Below are positions 1 to 6,558 of a stretch of 46,852 bases of DNA, piece after piece. Below the pieces are notes generated by a model. The model worked only from the letters and a program-made list of their open reading frames with translations. It was not told where the DNA came from and did not search any database. The position numbers and the translations under genes were made by a program. The DNA comes from JAVBQJ01 sp031549115 (lineage in GTDB: Bacteria; Verrucomicrobiota; Lentisphaeria; Victivallales; Victivallaceae): NCBI GenBank assembly GCA_031549115.1, contig JAVBQJ010000065.1, positions 1-46,852 on the forward strand. Reading direction: 5' to 3'. Numbering within the stretch: position 1 is the first letter of the stretch; the number at the start of each line of letters is the position of its first letter.

Positions 1-61
1 TTCCTCGGATCGACTGCTTTTCGTCATCATTTTGCAAGATTTCTTTCGTTATAAGCTCCAT
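1..61 (-). CDS. Partial outward-reading ORF in the left terminal repeat
   Basis: An ATG at 61-59 on the minus strand opens a frame (MELITKEILQ...) that stays open for 20 codons and runs off the window. The same ORF occurs in the right-hand repeat. It lies just downstream of an AT-rich, promoter-like stretch, as expected for the first gene of a mobile element. The fragment is too short to assign to a family; transposase is only a guess from its repeated, outward-facing position. Confidence 0.35.
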   Translation of the reverse strand, partial: MELITKEILQNDDEKQSIRG

Positions 62-139
62 TTCTTGCAATAATATAGCACAATATAGCAATATTATCCA
101 TTGTCATTCAATGATTTAAGATATTTTTCATGATCGACT
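1..139 (-). repeat. Left copy of a 139-bp terminal inverted repeat
   Basis: The reverse complement of positions 1-139 is identical, base for base, to positions 46712-46850. Identity stops at the T of position 140 on this side and the C of 46711 on the other. The sequence is AT-rich, contains two TATATT boxes about 10 bp apart, and opens an ORF that reads outward off the window. Opposite orientation rules out simple circularity. The likeliest reading is that two copies of a dispersed repeat, such as an insertion sequence end, flank this piece. The short length may reflect an assembly overlap rather than the true repeat length. Confidence 0.95.
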
Positions 140-421
140 AAAGTAAGCGAGCCTGCTGGCGAGCGGAAGCCGCCCGAGGTAGCGATGGTGTAGATTGGAT
201 TGGAAGCATGAGCGACAATTCGATCTACACATAGAGCGAACGAGGCTTGGCGCCGGCGGTTGAATCGGGAAAAACTCTTTTGCAGACAACCAGGGTTGAC
301 ACTGTCGGATTTCATGCCGGAAAAATATCCTGAAAAAGCCTTTTGGGGCGGTTGCAAAAAACCGGGTTTGTGGTAGTGTATAAAGCGGGTGTTTCCCGGT
401 GGAAACAGTGCTTGCGGCGAA
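140..421. other. Upstream region of mraY with no recognisable gene
   Basis: No convincing coding sequence is seen here; the long minus-strand frame across it is a shadow. Two things stand out. Near 190-230 there is an imperfect inverted repeat (TGTAGATTGGATTG ... CAATTCGATCTACA, 11 of 14 matching). At 314-376 there is a 20-codon ORF with two Trp codons and no clear ribosome-binding site. A TTGCAA at 353-358 followed 16 bp later by TAGTGT could be a weak promoter. A perfect hairpin GTTTCC-CGGT-GGAAAC lies at 391-406. Confidence 0.4.
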
Positions 422-446
422 CCGCCGGTTCCGGCGGATTTTTTTT
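422..446 (+). terminator. Terminator-like hairpin just upstream of mraY
   Basis: The inverted repeat CCGCCGG-TT-CCGGCGG at 422-437 is followed by A and then eight Ts (439-446), a good intrinsic terminator on the plus strand. It ends 34 bp before the mraY start codon. An upstream GCGG (414-417) could pair with CCGC (422-425) and exclude the terminator stem, so it may act as an attenuator. It may instead end a gene lying to the left. Confidence 0.6.
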
Positions 447-480
447 CAGTTTTTTTCCGGTAGCGGGGGAGTAAATTTTC

Positions 481-1575
481 ATGTTGTATTGGCTGACCGA
501 CCTGTATGTGTATTGGGAACCGTTGTGGATTGTGCGTTATCTGACCTTTCGCGCCGGCGGAGCGGCAATGACCGCGTTTCTGATCACCGTGCTTCTGGGG
601 CCGTGGATGGTGCGGCGGCTGAAGAATTTCCGGGCCATGGCCCCGAACCGTTACGGCGGCGGCCTGATGCCGGCGGAATTGATCAACAAGGAAAAAGAAA
701 AAACCCCCAGCATGGGCGGCATCCTGGTCATCGGCGCGGTATTGGTCGCCGGTTCCCTGTGGATGCGCATCACCAACCCGATCGCGTTGATTCTGATGGT
801 GTCGACGGCGCTTTTCGCGCTGATCGGCTTTGCCGACGATTTTGCCAAGGTCGCCTACCGGCGCCGGGACGGAATTCCCGGCAAACTGAAGCTGGTCGGC
901 CAGTTTCTGGTGGCCGGGGTGGCGGTGTATTGCCTGGATTGCCTGCCGGAGTACCGGAGCTACATGCAGGATCTGATGGTGCCTTTCCTGAAGGAGCCGG
1001 TGTGGCAGAGCCTGTGGGTGCTGCCGTTTTCGGTGGTCGTGGTCGTCGGCGCGTCCAACGCGGTCAATCTGACCGACGGCAAAGACGGGCTGGCGGCGGG
1101 CTCGGCGATTTTCTGTACGCTGGCTTACGCGGTGTTCGCCTATCTGTGCGGCAATAAGATCTACGCCGGCTACTTGCATATCCCGTACATTCCCGGCTGC
1201 GGCGAGACGGTGGTTTTCGCCGCCGCCCTGATCGGCAGCTGCATCGGTTTTTTGTGGCACAACTGCTACCCGGCGTCGATGTTCATGGGGGATACCGGTA
1301 GTCTGGCCCTCGGCGGCGCCATCGGTCTTCTGGCGGTGATGGTGCGGCAGGAGGTGCTGCTGCTGTTGGTCGGCGGCGTGTTTGTGATGGAGGCGGTTTC
1401 GGTGATCCTGCAGGTCGGCAGTTTTAAATTGACCGGGAAGCGTATTTTCCGGTGTACGCCGATCCATCATCACTTTGAGTTCGGCGGCTGGACCGAAACG
1501 CAGATCGTGGTGCGTTTCTGGATTCTCTCCGGCATTTTCGCGCTGCTGGCACTCGGAACCCTGAAAATCCGGTGA
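481..1575 (+). CDS. mraY: Phospho-N-acetylmuramoyl-pentapeptide-transferase (MraY)
   Basis: MraY moves phospho-MurNAc-pentapeptide from UDP onto undecaprenyl phosphate at the inner membrane, making lipid I for peptidoglycan. The 364-residue length is normal, and the protein is hydrophobic throughout with about ten membrane segments. Family signatures are KTPSMGGILVIG near residue 75, the metal-binding FADDFAK (Asp119-Asp120), NAVNLTDGKDGLA from 193, GDTGSLALGG, and the His triplet PIHHHFE (329-331). The start has a GGGGGAG ribosome-binding site, and the N-terminus MLYWL...RYLTFR matches the family. It overlaps the next gene by 4 bp (GTGA). It is usually found between murF and murD in the dcw cluster; here neither follows. 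Confidence 0.97.
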   Translation: MLYWLTDLYVYWEPLWIVRYLTFRAGGAAMTAFLITVLLGPWMVRRLKNFRAMAPNRYGGGLMPAELINKEKEKTPSMGGILVIGAVLVAGSLWMRITNPIALILMVSTALFALIGFADDFAKVAYRRRDGIPGKLKLVGQFLVAGVAVYCLDCLPEYRSYMQDLMVPFLKEPVWQSLWVLPFSVVVVVGASNAVNLTDGKDGLAAGSAIFCTLAYAVFAYLCGNKIYAGYLHIPYIPGCGETVVFAAALIGSCIGFLWHNCYPASMFMGDTGSLALGGAIGLLAVMVRQEVLLLLVGGVFVMEAVSVILQVGSFKLTGKRIFRCTPIHHHFEFGGWTETQIVVRFWILSGIFALLALGTLKIR

Positions 1576-2339
1576 GTCCGACGATGAAACTGGCAGGGGC
1601 AAATATTCTGATCACCGGAGCCGGACGCCGGGTCGGTGCGGGGCTGGTGCGTTATCTGGCCGGGAAGGGGGCGCATATTTTCGTGCACTGCCACCAATCC
1701 ATGGCGGAGGCGGAGACATTGGTGGATTCGCTTCCGGGAGGCGTGTTGCGGCACCGGGTGATCTGCATCGATTTCAACGCCGAAGACGCTGCCGCGAAAA
1801 TCTTCAATCAATGCGGCGGCGCCGTAATCGATGTTCTCATCAACAATGCCGCGATCTACCGCCGTGCATCTTTGCTGGAGGGAACGCCGGAGGAGCTGGA
1901 GGCGCACCTGGCGGTGAATTTCAAAATGCCGCTGGCGCTGATGCGGGTTTTCGCCGCGCAGGACAAATTGCGGCATGGCGTCATCGTCAACATGCTGGAT
2001 AGCGAAATCGGTCACGAAGTGCCGCTTGACGGCGCCTATGCCTTGAGCAAGCGCCTGCTGCGGGATGCGACGCTGGCGGCGGCGCGTGAATTGGCGCCGC
2101 GGATCCGGGTCAACGGATTGGCCCCGGGGCCGGTACTGGCGCCGGATGCGCTGGCGCACTTGAACATGCGCGATACTTTGCCGAAAATCCCCATGGCGCA
2201 GGTGCCGACTCTGGATGAACTGGGGGACGGCTGCCGTTTCCTGATTGAAAACAATGCGGTGACCGGGTTGATTCTTTTCGTGGACGGCGGGTATCATCTG
2301 GTCGGAAGTGAAGACAAAAAAAGAAAGCAGGTAGTATAA
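1572..2339 (+). CDS. Short-chain dehydrogenase, FolM/PTR1-like pteridine reductase
   Basis: This 255-residue protein has the SDR Rossmann fold: the cofactor loop GAGRRVG at 16-22, INNAAIYRR, and a catalytic set of Ser144, Tyr156 and Lys160 in SEIGHEV...YALSK. The Arg-Arg pair in the glycine loop favours NADPH and resembles FolM (dihydromonapterin reductase) and protozoan PTR1, so a pteridine or folate reductase role is plausible but not proven. The start used is GTG 1572, which overlaps the mraY stop; ATG 1584 is an alternative giving 251 residues. It is translationally coupled to mraY although no functional link is obvious. Any other SDR substrate remains possible. Confidence 0.8.
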   Translation: MSPTMKLAGANILITGAGRRVGAGLVRYLAGKGAHIFVHCHQSMAEAETLVDSLPGGVLRHRVICIDFNAEDAAAKIFNQCGGAVIDVLINNAAIYRRASLLEGTPEELEAHLAVNFKMPLALMRVFAAQDKLRHGVIVNMLDSEIGHEVPLDGAYALSKRLLRDATLAAARELAPRIRVNGLAPGPVLAPDALAHLNMRDTLPKIPMAQVPTLDELGDGCRFLIENNAVTGLILFVDGGYHLVGSEDKKRKQVV

Positions 2340-2592
2340 ATCTTAATCGAACTCTGTACTTTAGAGTCAAGTTAGACTCTGATGCATAATTATTCTAAGA
2401 TTAACCTGCTTTCTAATGCTTACTATACCGTTGAAACGGGGAAATGCAAATCGAAAAAAGTGAAAAAGGAGTGGATGCGGATAAAAAGTTTTTTTTCCGC
2501 AAAAGCCCTTGCGAACGCGGCAGAGTGGAATTATATTAACGGAATTATGATTTTTTAATTTTTTGATTAACATAAAGGCGGAAAAATTTACC
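2340..2592. other. AT-rich gap with two hairpins before the ligase gene
   Basis: No gene is seen. AGAGTC-AAGTTA-GACTCT (2363-2380) is a short perfect stem with no T run after it, and 2476-2501 can fold as TGCGGA...TCCGCA enclosing A-rich and T-rich arms. Neither is a textbook terminator. The ribosome-binding site for the next gene (AAAGGCGG) lies at 2574-2581. Confidence 0.4.
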
Positions 2593-3915
2593 ATGGAAGA
2601 TCTGAATTTACTGAAAAATGATGCCGCCAGCCGGGCGGATTATTTGGAAGTACCCTATTTGCGGGCTCTTCAGTTGAGCCGGTTGCAGCGCGTTGTGAAA
2701 CACACCTACGACCATGTCGAATTGTTTCGTACCCGCATGCAGGCCGCCGGCGTCGCCCCCGGGGATATTCAAGCGCTCGACGATCTCCGCAAGCTCCCCT
2801 TTACCACGAAAATCGATTTGCGCGACACTTACCCGTACGGCCTTCTGGCGTGCCCGTTGGAAGATGTGATCCGTTTGCATGCATCGAGCGGCACCACCGG
2901 GAAGCCGATCGTGGTGGCGTATACCCGGCAGGATATCGACACCTGGTCCGAGGTGATGCAGCGGACGCTGATCTGCTGCGGGCTCGACCGGCGCGATATC
3001 GTGCAGGTGGCGTACGGCTATGGCCTCTTCACCGGCGGCCTCGGCGCGCATTACGGCGTGGAAGCGCTCGGCGCCACCGTGATTCCCATTTCCGGCGGCA
3101 ATACCCAGCGCCAGATCATGCTGATGAAGGACTTCGGCACCACGGCGATCTGCTGTACGCCCTCGTACTTCAACTTCGTGATTGAAAAAGCATTGGAAAT
3201 GGGGATCGATTTGAAGAGTCTGCCGCTCCGCGCCGGTATCTTCGGCGCCGAACCGTGGACCAACGAAATGCGTCAGCGCATCGAAGCGGACGCGGGCATC
3301 AAAGCATATGACATTTACGGTCTGTCGGAAATCATCGGCCCCGGCGTCGCGATCGAATGCCGTTGCCAGGACGGACTGCATATTTTCGAAGACCACTTCT
3401 ATCCGGAAATCATCGACCCGGATACCTGTGAGGTGCTTCCGGACGGAGAAACCGGCGAATTGGTGCTGACGACGCTGACCAAGGAGGCGTTCCCGATGAT
3501 CCGTTACCGGACCCGCGACATCACCCGCATCATCACCGAACGCTGCGGATGCGGCCGGACGCTGCGGCGGATTGCCCGGATTGCGTCGCGCTCGGACGAT
3601 ATGTTCATCATCCGCGGCGTCAACGTGTTTCCGTCGCAGATCGAGACCGCGTTGCTGTCGGTCAAGGGGACGCTGCCGCACTACAATATCATCCTGTTCC
3701 GCGAGGGCGGCATGGATAATATCGAAGTCGACGTGGAAATCACCGGAGAACTGTTTTCCGACAAGGTGCGGGCGCTGGAGCAGCTTCAACAGGAGCTGGT
3801 CCGGGCGGTGGAATCCACCATCGGGCTGCGGGTGAAACTGAAATTGGTGGCGCCGCAGACCATTCAGCGCTCGGAAGGCAAAGCCAAGCGGGTGATCGAC
3901 CGCCGCAATATGTAA
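2593..3915 (+). CDS. paaK: Phenylacetate-CoA ligase family adenylate-forming enzyme
   Basis: Members activate phenylacetate or a related aryl acid with ATP and CoA in the cytoplasm. From ATG 2593 the protein has 440 residues, the usual PaaK size; the upstream in-frame TTG at 2563 precedes the ribosome-binding site AAAGGCGG and is rejected. Motifs are the P-loop SSGTTGKP (98-105), YGLSEIIGPGVAIEC, EAFPMIRYRTRDI, and the C-terminal domain hinge FIIRGVNVFPSQIE. No other phenylacetate catabolic gene is nearby. In gut anaerobes such stand-alone ligases often pair with indolepyruvate ferredoxin oxidoreductases, which are not in view. Substrate is therefore unassigned within the family. Confidence 0.9.
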   Translation: MEDLNLLKNDAASRADYLEVPYLRALQLSRLQRVVKHTYDHVELFRTRMQAAGVAPGDIQALDDLRKLPFTTKIDLRDTYPYGLLACPLEDVIRLHASSGTTGKPIVVAYTRQDIDTWSEVMQRTLICCGLDRRDIVQVAYGYGLFTGGLGAHYGVEALGATVIPISGGNTQRQIMLMKDFGTTAICCTPSYFNFVIEKALEMGIDLKSLPLRAGIFGAEPWTNEMRQRIEADAGIKAYDIYGLSEIIGPGVAIECRCQDGLHIFEDHFYPEIIDPDTCEVLPDGETGELVLTTLTKEAFPMIRYRTRDITRIITERCGCGRTLRRIARIASRSDDMFIIRGVNVFPSQIETALLSVKGTLPHYNIILFREGGMDNIEVDVEITGELFSDKVRALEQLQQELVRAVESTIGLRVKLKLVAPQTIQRSEGKAKRVIDRRNM

Positions 3916-3980
3916 AAAAGTACGACATACATCGAAAATTATTTCGATTTTCAATCCATTATTTTCGCAGGAGGAGAATC

Positions 3981-5240
3981 ATGTGCAGGCTGAAACGCTG
4001 GTTGGGGGTGGCGGCTGTGGCTGTCGGGTTGGGTATGGCTTGGCTGCCGGCGGTGAATGCCGCCGAGGGTGAGATCAGCATCACCAAGTCGCCGAAAAAC
4101 GAAAATCCGAAATTGTTTTTCGCCGGGATTTCCGGCGATGAAAATCTGAACAAGGCGATGCGTTCGCTGCTGCTGGCCTGCGGCTGGTTCGATGTGGTAA
4201 AATCGCCGGACGCGGCGGATTTCACCGTCTCCGGCAGTGCCGCCGGCGGACAGGCGCAAATCGCGGTGACTTCCGGCGGAGCTGCGGTGATGAATCAGAT
4301 ATACCGCTACACGGCGCCGCGCCAGGCGGCCCAGAGTGCCATCGACGCGATGCTGGTGAAGATTTTCGGCAAGGACTTCAATGTCCAGGGCGTCGCCAGT
4401 TCGCAGATCGCCTTCTGCGCCGAAACCGCTCCCGGCACGATCAACATCTATCTGTGCGACATCGACGGCGGCAATATCATCAAGTTGACCGATTTTTCCG
4501 GTATGGCGGTGGAGCCGAGCTGGTTTCCGGATGGAAAATCGCTGGCGTATACCAAGTACAACCGCTCCAATACCTCCATTTTGCAGACGGTGATCAACCC
4601 GCGCAAGACCCGGGTATTGGCCAATTACAACGGTATGAACGTCGGTGCCGCGATCAATCCGGGCGGGAATGCGATGGCATTGGTGATGAGCAAGGACCGT
4701 CAGGTCGATTTGTATGTCCGCACCGTGACCGAAGGACAATTGCGCCGCCTGACCAACGATGCCGACGTCGAGGCGTCGCCGACCTGGAATCCGGACAGCA
4801 CATTGATCTGTTTTGCCTCCGGAGCTTATTCCGGAGCGAAATTGTATACGATCAGCCCGAATGGCGGTACGCGTCAACTGCTGCCGCGCCAGAAGGGCGA
4901 CAGCGTCAAGCCGAGCTGGTCGAAGGACAACAAGATCGTCTATTCGACCAAGCGCGGCGGCGAATACACGCTGGCGGTGGTCGACATGGGCGGCGCCAAG
5001 GGCAAAGGCGGCTTTGCTGGCTACGAAAACAACCCCGAGGGATTGGTGTTCGCCAGCAATCCGGGCGGCAACTGGGAATCTGCCTCATGGGCGCCGGACA
5101 ACCGCCATGTGGTGGTGAGCCGGCGTTCCGGCAAGTCCTGTACCTTGCATGTGGTCGATACCTGGACCGGCAAGACCCGGACGCTGCTGACGATGCAGGG
5201 ACGGTTGCTGATGCCGAGTTGGTCGCCGCTGCAGAAATAA
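3981..5240 (+). CDS. tolB: TolB-like periplasmic beta-propeller protein
   Basis: TolB is the periplasmic part of the Tol-Pal system, which helps outer-membrane constriction and integrity. This 419-residue protein starts with a signal peptide (MCRLKRW...AWLPAVNAAEG) behind a strong GGAGG site. Its N-terminal domain has the TolB pattern FFAGISGDENLNKAMRSLLLACGWFDVV. It then has repeated PD40 propeller blades: EPSWFPDGKSLAYT, ASPTWNPDSTLICFASGAYSGAKLYTI, KPSWSKDNKIVYST and SASWAPDNRHVVVS. tolQ, tolR, tolA and pal are not adjacent, so a role in the classical system is inferred from domain order alone. The 65-bp gap from the ligase shows no terminator. Confidence 0.88.
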   Translation: MCRLKRWLGVAAVAVGLGMAWLPAVNAAEGEISITKSPKNENPKLFFAGISGDENLNKAMRSLLLACGWFDVVKSPDAADFTVSGSAAGGQAQIAVTSGGAAVMNQIYRYTAPRQAAQSAIDAMLVKIFGKDFNVQGVASSQIAFCAETAPGTINIYLCDIDGGNIIKLTDFSGMAVEPSWFPDGKSLAYTKYNRSNTSILQTVINPRKTRVLANYNGMNVGAAINPGGNAMALVMSKDRQVDLYVRTVTEGQLRRLTNDADVEASPTWNPDSTLICFASGAYSGAKLYTISPNGGTRQLLPRQKGDSVKPSWSKDNKIVYSTKRGGEYTLAVVDMGGAKGKGGFAGYENNPEGLVFASNPGGNWESASWAPDNRHVVVSRRSGKSCTLHVVDTWTGKTRTLLTMQGRLLMPSWSPLQK

Positions 5241-5248
5241 AGGTGTTC

Positions 5249-6535
5249 ATGACGGATTTCGAAACGGTAGAAGCGTATTTGAATCGGTTGCAGATGTTCG
5301 GCATCAAACTGGGATTGGATAACACTAAATCCCTGTTTGATGCGTTGTCTGTTTCGTGGGAGCGGATGCGTTTTCTGCATATTGCCGGCTCCAACGGCAA
5401 AGGCTCTACCGGGGCCATGCTTGCAAGTATGTTGCAGGAGGCCGGCTTCAAAGTGGGATTTTATACTTCACCGCATCTGATTTCACCCCGGGAGCGGATC
5501 CGGATCGACGGCAAGGCACTTTCCGAAGCCGCCTGGTGCGCCGCTTTCGAGCGGGTCCGGCCCGGAGCGGAGGCGCTGGAGACGGGACCGACTTACTTTG
5601 AGTACCATACCGCGATGGCGGTCGCCGCGTTCGATGCGGCCCGGGTAGATTTCGTGGTCTGGGAGACCGGGATGGGCGGACGTCTGGACGCGACCAACGC
5701 GATTCCGGCGCAGGCGAAGGCGGTGGCGATCATTACCGGAATTGCGTTGGAGCATCAGCAGCATTTGGGCGGAACCCTGGCGGCGATTGCACAGGAGAAA
5801 GCCGGGATTATTCTGCCGGGCGTGCCGGTTTTCGCCGGTGTCATGCCGGAGGAGGCGCTGCAGGTGATCCGGCGGCGGGCAGAAGAGCTGCAAGTATCCT
5901 GTACCAGCGTTGCGGCCGGCGACATTCCGGTGCCGGTGAGTGCGCCGGAAGCGGCTCAGCAGCGATTGATTTGGCATGGATATGAGTTTGCGCTGGCGTT
6001 GCCCGGGGCCATGCAGCGGCGGAATGCGGCTCTGGCGTTGGCGGTGACCGCTTATCTGGGGACACGGTACGGGTTCGCGTTGGAGCAGGCGTTGCCGGGG
6101 CTGGCCCGGGTCAAATGGCCGGCCCGGCTGCAGGAGCTGCCGGACGGCACCTGGGTGGATGGCGGGCACAATCCGGATGGTATTCGGGCATTGACGGAGG
6201 CGTTGCAAGAGCGTTGCCCCGGGCGGCGTTTTCATTTCATCTTCGGCGCGTTTGCCGATAAGGATACCGCCGGCGAACTGGCGTTGCTGGCGGAGTTGGC
6301 GGACGGAATCGTTTTCGTGCCGATAGCCGGAGCAGTGCAGCGGCCCAGCCGGGCGCCGGAGGAATTGGCGCGTTGCTGGCGGGAGATTTCGGATGTGACG
6401 GCGCAAACGGCGCCGGACGCGGCGGCCGCGTTGAAGTTGTGCCCGGTCCGGAACCGGGTGGTGTGCGGGTCTTTGTTTCTGGCCGGTGACGTGTTGCGGC
6501 TGCTGCTGGGGCCGGATGCGGCTCTGGATATATAA
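5249..6535 (+). CDS. folC: Folylpolyglutamate synthase / dihydrofolate synthase (FolC)
   Basis: FolC adds glutamate to dihydropteroate and to folates using ATP. The 428-residue protein begins at ATG 5249, 8 bp after tolB. The P-loop is HIAGSNGKGST (GSNGKGST 47-54), followed by FYTSPHLISPRERIRIDG, the VWETGMGGRLDATNAI motif, and the C-terminal WVDGGHNPDGIRAL Mur-ligase domain motif. Size and order are normal. The preceding frame stays open far upstream, but residues before 5249 overlap tolB in another frame and are a shadow. The ribosome-binding site is weak (AAAGG), which fits coupling to tolB. Confidence 0.95.
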   Translation: MTDFETVEAYLNRLQMFGIKLGLDNTKSLFDALSVSWERMRFLHIAGSNGKGSTGAMLASMLQEAGFKVGFYTSPHLISPRERIRIDGKALSEAAWCAAFERVRPGAEALETGPTYFEYHTAMAVAAFDAARVDFVVWETGMGGRLDATNAIPAQAKAVAIITGIALEHQQHLGGTLAAIAQEKAGIILPGVPVFAGVMPEEALQVIRRRAEELQVSCTSVAAGDIPVPVSAPEAAQQRLIWHGYEFALALPGAMQRRNAALALAVTAYLGTRYGFALEQALPGLARVKWPARLQELPDGTWVDGGHNPDGIRALTEALQERCPGRRFHFIFGAFADKDTAGELALLAELADGIVFVPIAGAVQRPSRAPEELARCWREISDVTAQTAPDAAAALKLCPVRNRVVCGSLFLAGDVLRLLLGPDAALDI

Positions 6536-6558
6536 CGGATTGAACAGGAGTGTTATAG

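Noticed and set aside
94..2297. Long minus-strand frames opposite mraY and the SDR
   Set aside because: They lie opposite genes with clear motifs and are low in complexity. The end matching the repeat (VDHEKYLKSLNDNG) is only the repeat translated in the wrong frame.
2363..2380. Terminator after the SDR gene
   Set aside because: The 6-bp stem AGAGTC/GACTCT is perfect but has no T run after it, so it is not called a terminator.
4454..5248. In-frame extension upstream of folC
   Set aside because: The 265 extra codons overlap tolB in another frame and lack any family match. The family N-terminus starts at 5249.
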